From assembly GCF_003945595.2 (NCBI RefSeq), contig NW_024104359.1, positions 1,217,501 to 1,281,500 on the forward strand: 64,000 nt of DNA, in the 5' to 3' direction. Shown here one piece after another: positions 1-10,420 of the stretch (position 1 is its first letter; every line of letters starts with the position of its first letter). This DNA comes from Pipra filicauda. Its lineage: Eukaryota; Chordata; Aves; Passeriformes; Pipridae. The position numbers and the translations under genes are program-made. The notes beneath the pieces are model-generated. The model made no database searches and was not told the origin of the DNA. It was given only the letters and a program-made list of their open reading frames with translations.

Positions 1-1558
1 CAGAGCCCCCACTAGCAGAAGAAGTGAGTTGGAGCATGAACTGCCTGAGTGAGGGAACCAGCCACTGCCCCACTGACCCCGGGGCACCGTGGAGACAGAG
101 GCATTAATTTGGGCAATTACTGCTCCCTGACTGATGAGCCATAAGTTCCAGAGACATAAAACAGCTTCATGGGGAATGTTCCCATTTCCTGCTGCCCAGG
201 TTGTCTCCTGCCACCCTGTTGCATTTGCCACCCTCTGCATTGTGGCAGATCAGGGTGGATTCGGGGCTTTTAAAACTAAATTGGCTCCATCCTGAGAATG
301 ACACACGGGCAGGGCAGAGGGTTCCTGTCTCTGGAAACCTGCAGTAAGGTCAGTCCTTCTCCAGAGGATATCTGGGAGGGAAGGAGGGCAGAGAGCAGGA
401 TGCCAGGAGACCTTCAGGGTATGTCTGTACTACAGGGCAAACACTCAATGACGAGTCATGTCACTTCCTTCTGACCCCTTGCTAATGCACAGACATTCCA
501 GGAAAATCCATGGAGGGCTGGTTTTTTTAAAATAAATTTGCTAGAAAGCAGTTTTTTGAAAGATATCCAGGACAAATGCAGATGCTGGGGGTATGTGTTG
601 AACTAGAACACAGATTCCATTCTGGTTTACTTTCTTTTTCCTTTTCTTTTTTTTGGTTTTCATCACTAACTTATCTTAGATTCTTGTCATGATACTTTTC
701 CTTTGTTTCTTTTTGCTGCCCTTTCTCGCATTTTTTTTAAAGTCTAGACTGTATTTAGTTCTCATGTCTCTTGTTTTCAGGTTACTGAAATAACAAAATG
801 TTCAAGTCTCAAAAACAAAGGTCTTGCAAATTTACAGAATATATACCCTTTCAAAATTTTTCTGGGAATACCCACTCACTGTTTGCCACCCTGTGCACTT
901 ATTTGCTGTTCAAAGATGTCAACTTTCTGCTTTTTCTGAGCTGTTCAAAAATTGTCCTGGACTTGAAACTTGTATTAGGCATTTTCAATATTCAGGGTAT
1001 GCTTGCTTTCCAGGAATAACAAGGGGAAAAACGGTGAAACAAACACAAAGTTATACAGGGCCAACATTATAACCAAATAGGTCATTCTTTTAGATTTTTT
1101 ACAGTTGCCCTTCTGCTTATTTTTCACAGCATCACATCAATCCCTGAGGCTTCTGCCAAAAATCTCGAGTCTAGTTTAAGTCTAATATATGTTATCATTT
1201 AAGGTTAGCTTAGAGTGCATCTTACATAGTTATAAACCAAATACTTTTATTTTGCTCTTTCTTATTGTTATTTAGAGATACTCCAGGCCATGTAGCCTGT
1301 CCTTGTGAAAATGTAGCAGCCACCAAAGCAGTGACTAAAATGACTGTACTTTGCATAACGCCAGCAGTCAAAAAATCTTAAAAGCTCAATAATACAAAAC
1401 ATTAATGGCTGGCCTTTTTCATGCATCCCAGCTCCTTTAGCAGACGTAATATTATTAGCTTCTTCTGTTCACAGTAAATTAGATATGCAATAAGTAGGGG
1501 TAAGAGACAGATTTACAGAATATGAAAATGGCCCATAAAAGATTATTCACCACAGCAA
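1..1558. other. Unique non-coding sequence
   Basis: No gene, transposable element or structured repeat is recognised. The block contains T-rich pyrimidine patches near 640-680 and 725-745. Open frames here are under 85 codons and have no protein-like features. Confidence 0.6.
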
Positions 1559-2065
1559 TTAGGGATGGCTGGAACTCGGGCAAGCAAAGTGTTTTGTAAA
1601 CAGAACCGTGGTTTTGTTTTCTTGTTTTCCAGAAGTTGATTTAGGCAAAAGGGCTTTATTCCTGAGTGCTGGTGCTGTTCCCCACCCTGGGGGTGGAATC
1701 ACATCAGTGGCAGGGCCCCCGACAGCTCCCGACTCGTGGCCGAGGGAGTTTTCCTGATATTCCAAGTGGTGGGAATCAGAAAGGATTTGAGTCCAAAGTG
1801 GTTCAGCGTGGCAAGGTCTTGTCTCCACCAGGGTTCCAGTTGGCTGGGGACCACTGACTGAGTCCTGTGGCTGTGTTTTTGTGCCCCTGGTTTGGCAGAC
1901 ACCATCGATCCTGTCGGGTTCCGTTTTGTTGATGCTTTGGGTTTGCTCCACTCGGTTAAACTTGGGCCAGTGGATTCCTAAAAGTGGCATTTGGTCTGCA
2001 AAACTCTTAATCAGTGAGGGCGAAGGTGATGACAACCTCTTTGAATATCCCTGCTTTAGTTAAGG
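1559..2065. other. GC/CpG-richer patch with open frames on both strands
   Basis: This patch is richer in G, C and CpG than its neighbours, with CpGs clustered around 1705-1745 and 1905-1930. A 158-codon ATG frame lies on the minus strand (2035 to 1559), and shorter plus-strand frames cover 1666-1857 and 1881-2063. The minus-strand product would be polar and rich in Pro, Ser and Thr; I recognise no domain, signal peptide or membrane segment. Low stop density on both strands points to base composition rather than coding. It could instead be a conserved non-coding element or a non-coding RNA exon; the sequence alone does not decide. Confidence 0.25.
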
Positions 2066-3455
2066 AGCTGCATCTGCTTTGCAAGTTTTCTTAATTAAAT
2101 CTCACAAAATTCCTGAAATGTCTCCATGTGATATCCTTTGCCATGAAGCAAAAACCTGAGGTGCTGCCAGCAAGTTAGTCTTGAATCAGGGACACAATCC
2201 AATCTTTTCTGTTTCTCACTCCTGCATTATATTTATTAAATCTCTTCCTGAAATGTAACAGAAATGGAGTGCTGGATTCTCACCTGGCAGGAAAACCAGC
2301 CAGTCTCAGGAGCTATTAGGGAACCTGAAGTCAGAGAGACTTGCAGTACCAGAGTAGATGGTTCTGACTCCTTTCTTAAAATCCTGTGTTACAGTTTATA
2401 TGGATTGACTGGCTAAACTCAGTGCTACTTAAGTCAAAAATGGGTAGTTGTAACCCTGAGGTTTCTTCTTTTACCTCCTTTCATTTTGCAAACAAATTGA
2501 AGGAGCGGTGTAACTGTATAATGGCGTGATAAATCACTCAATTTACATTTGGCAGAATAAAATTAGCATTGCCATTACTTCATAATAAGGCATGGCTATG
2601 ACTATGGAATTGATTTCAGAGCAAGGCTGATCCATTACAATTTTGTTAATATTGAATTTTAAATAGGATGATGAATTGCTAATCAATGCAGTTAAAGAAG
2701 CAACTTAAGGGAAAAAAACCACAAACTACTGTTTACTTTCTAAATTGTGTGTCATTTACTGTGTCATTTTGCTGGGCTTCCATATTGGGAACTTCATATA
2801 AATAATATTACAATTACACTGTGGGCATCTGTGCAATTCAAGGAGAGTCTTCGTCGGGCTGAAGGGGAAGTTTTTAACTCATTTACATTCACTATAAACT
2901 TCCAACATTTTTGGTGCACTAAGAGCTTGCTCTGGAAAGATGGACCAATGCTGTCGTGCTGTTTCATAACCTAAATGAACTATTCTAACAACAAATGGAA
3001 GGAAACTTTGTTCAATTCCTTCTTTGTGCAAAATACCATTTGTTTTTCTTAGTTGGGTATACTTCTTATCTAACCTATAGATGGAGTTTAGATTTATGAG
3101 TTTATCTTAAACCCAAAGAAGGTTTTAGTCAGAGAAATTTGTCTTGTTTTCTTACTTCCAGCTTCTATCTCTTCTGGTGGAGAGGCCTTGACACCAGAGA
3201 TACCTCCACTGTGTCTCATCTCAGAGATATGTTTAATTGACCAGATAAAGCTGATGGATGGATTTTCTTTTCCAGGAAATCTCTGTGATGGTGGAAGTTG
3301 AGAAAATATAAACTAGACTCAGCCTGCTCATGAGCTGGGAACAGAGATTTCTTATCCCATGTATAAGTTACCGGGAATCTTTCTCCCAAACCTGCACTAC
3401 CTAAAATAGAAATGGGAATTCATCAGCACAATGATGGTTCATTCTGGTGACCAGC
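2066..3455. other. Unique AT-rich non-coding sequence
   Basis: Nothing recognisable. No CR1 core, simple repeat array or RNA gene signature is seen, and open frames are short. Confidence 0.6.
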
Positions 3456-3765
3456 ATAGAATCATGGAATCAAGAAGATAAATAGAATTAATAAGATCAG
3501 TAGAATCAACAAGGTCTTGGAAAAGACCTCCAAAATCATAACCAACCTTGGGCTGAATATCACCATGCCCACTAAACCACAGTGCCAAGTGCCATGTATG
3601 CTCATTTTTTGAACACTTCCAGAGATGATGATCCCATCCCTTCCCTGGGCAGCCTGTTCCAGTGTTTAATCACTGTGTCAGTGAAGAAATTTTCCCTGAT
3701 ATCCAACTGGAACCTGCCCTGGCACATCTCAAAGCCATTTCCCATTGTCCTTTCCTTTGCTTTAT
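3456..3765 (-). mobile_element. CR1 LINE fragment, 3' region, minus strand
   Basis: Read on the minus strand this is the 3' part of an avian CR1 non-LTR retrotransposon. Read on the plus strand, it begins with tail-type text (ATAGAATCATGGAATCA at 3457-3473). It continues with a degenerate core (GGTCTTGGAAAAGACCTCC) and the reverse-complement CR1 body, including GGGCAGCCTGTTCCAGTG near 3648 and GTGAAGAAATTTTCCCTGATATCCAAC near 3680 (given here as landmarks). It is 5'-truncated, as most CR1 copies are. The tail is unusually long and imperfect (about 3457-3515), with several AGAAT/AGTAGAATCA units. Divergence suggests an old insertion. The open frames at 3582-3767 (+) and the right end of the minus-strand frame 3670-3960 lie in this repeat and are not genes. 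Confidence 0.9.
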
Positions 3766-4622
3766 AGAAAAAAGAGAACAGAGACTGTACTTCCTATTAG
3801 AGTGAGGAGTTTCAATTAAAACCTGAATATTTGGAAAATGCTGCTTTCCACCTTTCTTTATCTTGGCTGTTGCTTTCACAACTTCTGTAATCAAAGACCA
3901 AGAACAAATGACAACGAGATGGCAGCTTGCAAAATTCCTGGAGAATCGAAATGAAATCAATTGCTAAATCAAACTGAACTCATTAAGATGGAACTTTAGG
4001 AAGTACATTTAATCTTTCTCTTCACCTACAAGATCCTCTTTAATATGGACAGGATAATAATTATTAATCATGTCTCCAATGAATTCCCACAAAGGAAAAA
4101 TGCTCCGAAGTGAACAGAATATGTTCAGTCTCTTGGAAGGATTGTTGAATAGGACTAAACAAGCTTTTTGCTCACGCTGTGCACCTTCATTAATATAAGT
4201 GGGAGTCCCAGAGATGTTCTCTTACAACTCTTGGAGGGCTCTCTGGGAAATACCAGCACTGCTCAGCGGAGGGATGTGAAAATCCTTTCCTTGGGCAATT
4301 TTCCGTAACCACTGGGTTGTTCCACAAGCATTCATCTGGAATCACTTGAAGCATTCACCACCCGTGAAAATAGACACGTCACCATCCTTTGTCAAGTGCT
4401 CTTGAACTACATCCAGCAAAAAGGGTTCCAAAATAAGGTGCTGCTCAGCCTGAATAGGGAAGACAACATTTGGCTGCAGTATCATGGAAATATATTTGTC
4501 ATCCCGATGTGCAATGACATGGGAAAACTCTCTTGCTGCAAAGAACAACGACCATTTCACTGTGGAAAACCCTGGCATTTGAACAATTTGGTGGCTTTTC
4601 AACCATTTTCTGCAAAGGTTTT
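3766..4622. other. Unique non-coding sequence
   Basis: Nothing recognisable apart from a patch near 4340-4640 with overlapping open frames of up to 105 codons on both strands, none with a recognisable motif. Stops are simply sparse here. Confidence 0.55.
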
Positions 4623-4646
4623 CCCCTTCTCTCCCCACCCCACCCC
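4623..4646 (-). other. Canonical four-tract G-quadruplex motif (minus strand)
   Basis: The plus strand has four C4 tracts at 4623-4626, 4633-4636, 4638-4641 and 4643-4646, separated by loops of 6, 1 and 1 nt. The minus strand therefore carries four G4 tracts, which fit the standard G3+N1-7 rule with room for four tetrads. Short loops and four-base tracts predict high stability; folding in vivo is inference. Confidence 0.75.
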
Positions 4647-6548
4647 AGTTTCACAGTAATTTTCCCCTCGAATGTGTCCTTTATTTCTAAAACACTCGGA
4701 TACACAAACCTAAACCAACATTTCCCATCACTGAAATATTTTAAAAACCTTAAAAGCATTGTTTTTTTCTGTCCTGAAAATTGCAGTCTTTTGCATCATA
4801 TTTCCTACCACCACAACCCCCCAACTTGTACAAACATCCGTAGATTTTAATGTCTGCTTAATGTACCAGAATGGTTTTATAGATCTTTAAAATGATCAGA
4901 TATCAGTTTCCACAGCCTGTCTTTCAGTTCCTGCCATTGCTTGGTTGAGTAACTAATATTAGGATCACTCAGAATTACAGAATTATTAATTTTAAATGTG
5001 TATAAATCTAAACATAAAAAGTCTCTTTATAAAAAACTCTTAGGAGCAGTTTAGCAGATTGTAGGAAAAGAAAGCTCCCATTCTGCTTCTGGATACTCAC
5101 AGAGCTGAAATCTGGGATCAGGGATTGAGGGGATCCCACAGAACTCACTACCAGGGAAATTCTCATTTGCTTTTGGAAATGTGCAGTTTTGCTAATGCAG
5201 TTTTTTCTAATCTTTAAGGCACCAAAAAAACCCCTGATTCCCAGGTTTATCTCAGCAAAGAATAAATGTGTGAGTGTCCCTTTGCATGACAACCTTCAGT
5301 TAGTCCCTGCAAATGCCAGTGGGGCGATAACAGTCCCAGAACTGGTGGGACAATTCTCCAGTGAGGATTTGCCAGCCCTTGCTGAGTTACTTTGCTGCTC
5401 AATCTCTTCACAACTTGTCTCAAAACATTACTTACTTTATCTTCTTGGGGTAAAATCAGGCAAAGCTCCTGGTGTTTATGAAGGTCAGAGCTTTGAATAT
5501 TTTTTTTTTCATGTGAATGTAGATAATATTCTGGTTTGGGATAAAAAAATTTGCAAATATCTGAGAACCGCACAAGTTTTTGGAGTTGTGCTGAACTGGG
5601 AGGGAATTAATTTTATCCTGTGACATTTTCTTTCTGCTGGAAACATATCTTTCGAGTTTGAGGATTTTTTTTCTGCAGTTAAACCTGGACAGATACACAG
5701 ACGGGCAGATACATTGCCATATATTCCCATTTTCCTGGTGTCAAACAAAGAGCCATCCAGTCCCTTTAATGAGATAACTTGAGAACAGTGAATCAACTGG
5801 CCTTTAAACCTCCAAAGATGACCAGGCAACATTTTTAAAGGGATAAGTTATTTCTTTGCTGTCAGGAAGGGGTGGACCAATGCTTGAGGAGCAGTGCATC
5901 AAATAACTCACTCTTGGCATACAGAATGTCAGGATTAATAGACACAACATTTTCTGTGACTAGAAACTGTAAACAGAGAAATAAATACTTCTTGTGTAGT
6001 TGGAATTTATTCATTTGTCATTGTTTCTGCTTTTCCTCCATGACCTGTAGAAGTACAAAATCTCTGTGTAACCAATTAAATCAGGACTGTGCTAACAAAT
6101 CTATCCCTTTGGGTTACTCTCCAGGAGAGCTTTCTTCTTTATTAAATACACACTAAATTACTTCGGGAAAGTCAAGCATATATTTCAGCAAGATGAAAGC
6201 AGGCAAATATCAGGAGACATATTTCTTTAAGATTTTAGTTAGAGCTTTAGAAATTCTGCCCTCCCAGGCTGTCCAAGTCATGCTTGGTGCTACGGGTGTC
6301 ACATCCTGTGCTCCTCTCCACAGCAAATCCTGAATTTCAGCATCATGGGGATTAGACTATTAAAGGAGTTCTTTAGTAGCAGATTCAGGAATTATACAGC
6401 CTGGGACTTTGGGTCAGTCTAATTCTGCAGAGACTTCCCAATGAAACTTTTTGATCCACCTTTGTCATCCGAGGTAAGGGATGAGGGGGTTTTACATTGT
6501 TTCCTCCCAGTCTGTGCTCTCTGCTCAGGTTTTAACGAGGTTACAAGA
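4647..6548. other. Unique non-coding sequence
   Basis: No gene or repeat family is recognised. A 144-codon plus-strand frame (5189-5623) overlaps minus-strand frames of 108 codons (5573-5247) and 107 codons (5832-5509). None has a recognisable domain, and mutual overlap argues for chance. Confidence 0.5.
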
Positions 6549-6756
6549 GCAAGGACAAGGGGGGGATGACTTCAAACTGCACAGGTTGCCCAGAAAAGCT
6601 GTGGCTGCCCCATCCCTGGAATTGCACAAGGTCAGGTTGGAGGGGGCTTAGAGCAACCTGGGATAGTGGAAGGTGTTGGGGGTTGCAAGGAGAGGGTCTT
6701 TGAAGTCCCTTCCAACTCAGGCCATTCTGTGGATTCTATAACTCCATAATTCCGTG
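6549..6756 (+). mobile_element. CR1 LINE fragment, 3' end, plus strand
   Basis: Contains CR1 landmarks in order: CACAGGTTGCCCAGAAAAGC (about 6580), CCCCATCCCTGGAATT, then AAGTCCCTTCCAACTCAGGCC and CATTCTGTGGATTCTAT (6705-6740). It ends in decayed tail repeats to about 6756. The segment between the first and second landmark is shortened compared with typical CR1, so there is an internal deletion as well as 5' truncation. The 3' tail sits about 85 bp upstream of a strong splice-acceptor-like sequence at 6840. Confidence 0.92.
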
Positions 6757-6840
6757 TTTGGGAAGGAAAGGGTTAACAGGGTTGGGCTTGCTTTGGCCAG
6801 AAATTGGTAGTTTTGTCTTTTTTCACTCTTTTTTCTGCAG

Positions 6841-7018
6841 CTGTAACCTGCACACCGAGGCCAGGCAGCTCTACCATCGTGCAGAGGAGGAACTGGCTGA
6901 AGCTCCCTGCACAGACACACCCAGGAGTGCAGTTCAAGTTCACTGTCGTTATGCAGTGTGGAATGGGAGATCTGCTGAGGCAAGAGAATTTATTAACCTT
7001 TACTCCCTAAGCCTCCAG
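6841..7018 (+). other. Splice-flanked open segment, possible exon (weak)
   Basis: A long pyrimidine tract ending in TTTTTTCTGCAG (AG at 6839-6840) precedes an open segment whose CAG|GT boundary lies at 7018/7019. Codons in the frame starting at 6842 stay open through the segment (59 codons, start CNLHTEARQLYHRAEEEL) and beyond to 7174. I recognise no protein family. A second frame (6804-7010) is also open, and the donor (GTGCAA) is weaker than consensus. It could be a lineage-specific or non-coding RNA exon, or just chance. Confidence 0.15.
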
Positions 7019-7174
7019 GTGCAAGTCTGCAGGATGAGCCTGTTTCAGTGGTATTTTGGGACTTGGGTTGTTGGTTCTGCACCTGAAGTGGAAGAAGGTA
7101 CAGAAATGGGAGATACTGGTAGAATAACAGTCAGGATTTCTAACCTTGTTCTGAGAATCAGAAAGATATTTTAG

Positions 7175-8525
7175 GGATGTTTCCTTACAAAGTGCAGATA
7201 TAGAAAACCGACTGTTCACTTTTGTTAAATATTTCATCTGAAAAACTGGTGCCTACATGAAGCAAGAAGAGCTTTCTGCGTAAGGAAACTTTTTATTCCA
7301 GTTTGAGGAAATAATTATTTCATTTGCTAAGTATTTTTTACACTAGTAAAGATTACTGAATTCAAGATTCAGTTACTGAACTGCAGTGAATTATACTCAG
7401 AATTTTATAAACTTTGTTGCCTTTGTAGCCTTTGTCAAATGAGAAACTCAGTCTGTGTTGTGCCACTCAATATTTTTTCCACTGATTGCAGTAGTATTTC
7501 AGATGAGTCTCCAGGGAAAGAGAGTTACATCCTTTTGTTCAGAAAGTCATCAAAACCAGGCAGCTTATGATCTTTATCAGCAAAATTATTTGCATTTCTT
7601 TTACTATAGTATCAGAGAGAGGAAAGAGGGACAGAGAATGAAACAAATAAAAAAGAGTAGGGCTGTTTGGCAGAGGTTCTAAAGCAAAGCCTGAAGTGTA
7701 TTTATGGTTATAATTTTGCACAGATCACTTGGTGCTCTAACACCGTGCTGCTGATCACAACATAAATCACACTTTAATTTTAACCTTTGCAATTCATCAA
7801 TAGTTTCAATATCAAATATAATTCAGCTCTGACACTATTGGTTTACAGGTAAGTGGAATAAGAATGGAGGAGACTTGGTAATGGATTAGTTGGCCTGTCA
7901 ACAGAGGCAGAAAGATTCATGTTGTCTTCTCTATGTTTCTATCACATGCACGAAGCTATAAATAATGACAACAGCTAATCAGACACAAGAAAGATATATG
8001 CTGTCATTGAAAATCAGTTATTTCTACCATCTAAGCTTTAAAAATTTAGCCGCTGAAAAGGAATCCATTTAGTAAAAGAGCATTTTGCTGCTTGTTTTGC
8101 AAGCCATATATATTTAAAGGGTTTTCCTTTTAAAGATTTAAAAGAATTATTTTCTTTGGTCATGGTCTGCTTCTGAAGAAGTGCTTATGTAACTCCAGGG
8201 AATTAGCAATGTTTTTGGGAAAAGAACATCTTATTTGGCCAAACATTTTTTTTTTTTTTAGTTTGAACATGGTAAAACTGGAATTTGGCTTATTTTCCTG
8301 CTAAATGTAAAAATACAAAATTTGTCTGCTCTGAGTTTTCTTAGTCCAAACTTCTTCGCTCAGGTACTGGAATTTTAAAATATGTCTGACCTCTAAGGGC
8401 TTCAAGTTTCCAACAGCTCCCTGAATGCTTTCCTCCAGTCTTAGCTCAGGAATTCAATGGGGTGAAGAGGGGACTAAATCTGCTTTGTGGTGGGGATGGT
8501 GGAGGTGGAAGTGTTGGTGGAACAT
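7175..8525. other. Unique AT-rich non-coding sequence
   Basis: Nothing recognised. There is a T-run near 8250-8261 and short AT-rich stretches; no gene or transposon signature. Confidence 0.6.
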
Positions 8526-8578
8526 GGGCCTGTAGAGGCTGATGAATCTCTGTCTTTACAGGTATTAAAAATGTAACT
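8526..8578 (+). repeat. Unrecognised diverged repeat, copy 1
   Basis: Aligns with 10371-10420 on the same strand: about 40 of 50 aligned bases match, with one 3-base gap. Shared blocks include TGTCTTTACAG and AAAATGTAACT. Similarity fades outside these limits. It does not match the CR1 3' end. It may be a remnant of an old dispersed repeat or a local duplication. Confidence 0.5.
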
Positions 8579-9728
8579 AGATGTGACCACAGGTGACCTG
8601 ATTCAGCCTGGAAGTCAGCCCTGCTCTCAGGGACAGAGAGGATCAGAGGGCCTGCAGAGTTCTCTTCCCATCTAAATTATTCTATATGGTGACCTGTGGC
8701 TCCTGGTAAGAAATTTCATGTTATCTCCTATTTTTTCCTCTCCATTTATCCTAAACCTGTGTGGTTTTTTAATTACCTCCAACAGAAGCACAAATGCCCT
8801 TGAAGGCTTTACTTGGGATGAAAAGTCCTAAATACTCAGAGTTTAATTCTTCCTCGTCCTTATTCATTCTGTTGAATGAATTATTACCATCATACTAAAT
8901 TTCTACATAGAACCAATAATTCAATGTTTATAATAATCATCATCTCCTTTGTGCTAAGCCTCATACTCAGAATATTGACACAGACATTCTATAAAGTTTA
9001 TGGCTTGTGGTGTAACGTCAATATGAGTGAAAAACACCAGGAGAACTGGTTCTGCATTGATGTGTATGTGAGTGAGCCTTCTTCCCTCTCCTTCTTCTTG
9101 CCAGGGGTCACAGGGATCCCTGGAAAATGCTAAAACTCCCTAGTGACACACTGACACACAACCTTCAGAACAGTTTAAGACCTTTAAGGGAAGTGGTTGG
9201 AAATCTGCCAGTGCTGGGCATGGGATACTTGTCTGCACTGATGAGATTACAGAGCATGAGGACTGTGAAAGGCACTGGAAGTTTGAGTTTTCCTAACCAA
9301 AGTTGTACAAATACACCAAATATTTCTGTTTTACCTGATTTGTGTAGATGATTTGTTACCTCCAAGGAAATACTGAGAGAACTTTTACTCTATAAGAGTG
9401 TCCTGATCTCTAGGAGAAGTTTGCATTTGCTGGTTTTTTTTGAGGGAGCAGTTGATATGTTTGTGTGGGTTTGGGTTTGGGTTTTTTTTGCTACATTTCA
9501 ATATGTATTTAATTGGTGGACTGGGACTGCTCCAAAAAATGTCCATGTTGCCTTTTAGGAAAATCAGTCTCCTTAAAAAATGCTCAGGTGTGTGTGTAGT
9601 ACATTATTATTCTAAAGTTATATATTGGCTGAAGAAAGTGAAAAGAATCCTTTAAAGATCTACTCTTATAGGAGGACATCACATGCAATTTATCATATAG
9701 CAGGCATTGTCAATTAATCCAAATGCTG
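8579..9728. other. Unique non-coding sequence
   Basis: No gene seen. It includes a G/T-rich patch with three GGGTTT-like units at about 9460-9490, one of a recurring class in this window. Open frames (85 codons at 8876-9133 and shorter) have no recognisable features. Confidence 0.55.
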
Positions 9729-9729
9729 C

Positions 9730-9787
9730 TTCTTCCTTCCTTCCTTCCTCCCTCCCTGCCTCCCTCCCTTCTTTCTTCCCTTCCTTT
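9730..9787 (+). repeat. CT-rich (CTTC/CCTC) microsatellite
   Basis: Imperfect polypyrimidine tract made of TTCC, CCTC and CCTG units. Such tracts can form triplex or quadruplex DNA. The inner part carries a separate G-quadruplex motif on the minus strand. Confidence 0.9.
9750..9768 (-). other. Canonical G-quadruplex motif (minus strand)
   Basis: C3 tracts at 9750-9752, 9754-9756, 9762-9764 and 9766-9768 on the plus strand give loops of 1, 5 and 1 nt. The minus strand meets the G3+N1-7 definition. It lies inside the CT-rich microsatellite. Confidence 0.75.
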
Positions 9788-10370
9788 ATAAAATCCTGGA
9801 CAAATTAAAGAAAATTAATCCAGATCTAAACCTCCATAAATGTTGCAAAAAAAATAAAAATAATCATGTTCAATTGAAAATCAGAATCTCCTGTAGAAGG
9901 ATTATACATAAGATTCTGGGGCTGAGCTTGGAGTAATAAAAAAGACATGGTATCAACATGAGTGTTGCATTTTCCAATGGTTTGTGTCACATCATGGAAT
10001 TAACCTGGATGTTTCCCATTTTTATTCCTGAATAACTTTGTCTGAGGAGTTCTGTGTGACACCTCTGGTGTGAGGTGGCAGATAATTTTGAAGGCAAAGT
10101 GTGTTACAGTGCTATTGACTTTGATTCTGACATTAAGATAGTAATGTGGAGCAAAATAAGTAGTCTTAATTCAGAAGAAATTGTCAAGTAGGGATTTAAA
10201 CACAAAAATATAGAATATACAGCAACAATGAATAGAAGGATCCTCAGCCACAGGGTTTTTTCCATATACAGAATGTACCCCACAGATTCTGGTGGCACCT
10301 GTAGGGGAGGTGAAATCACAGGTACAGATCAGAGCCTTGGTGAAGATGAAATGGTGACAGGACAGTGTTT
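9788..10370. other. Unique AT-rich non-coding sequence
   Basis: Nothing recognisable; A-rich near 9845-9865 and no long open frame. Confidence 0.6.
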
Positions 10371-10420
10371 GGGCATGTAAAGGCTGCTGCCTCCTTGTCT
10401 TTACAGCAGAAAATGTAACT
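10371..10420 (+). repeat. Unrecognised diverged repeat, copy 2
   Basis: Partner of 8526-8578, about 1.8 kb upstream, same orientation and roughly 80% identical over 50 bases. The conserved TGTCTTTACAG resembles a splice acceptor but this is not supported by anything else. Confidence 0.5.

Noticed and set aside
3582..3767. Open frames in 3582-3767 (+) and 3670-3960 (-)
   Set aside because: They lie largely in a minus-strand CR1 fragment; not host genes.
5189..5623. 144-codon frame, possible gene
   Set aside because: Opposite-strand frames are similarly long and no domain is recognised; length is within chance for 64 kb.
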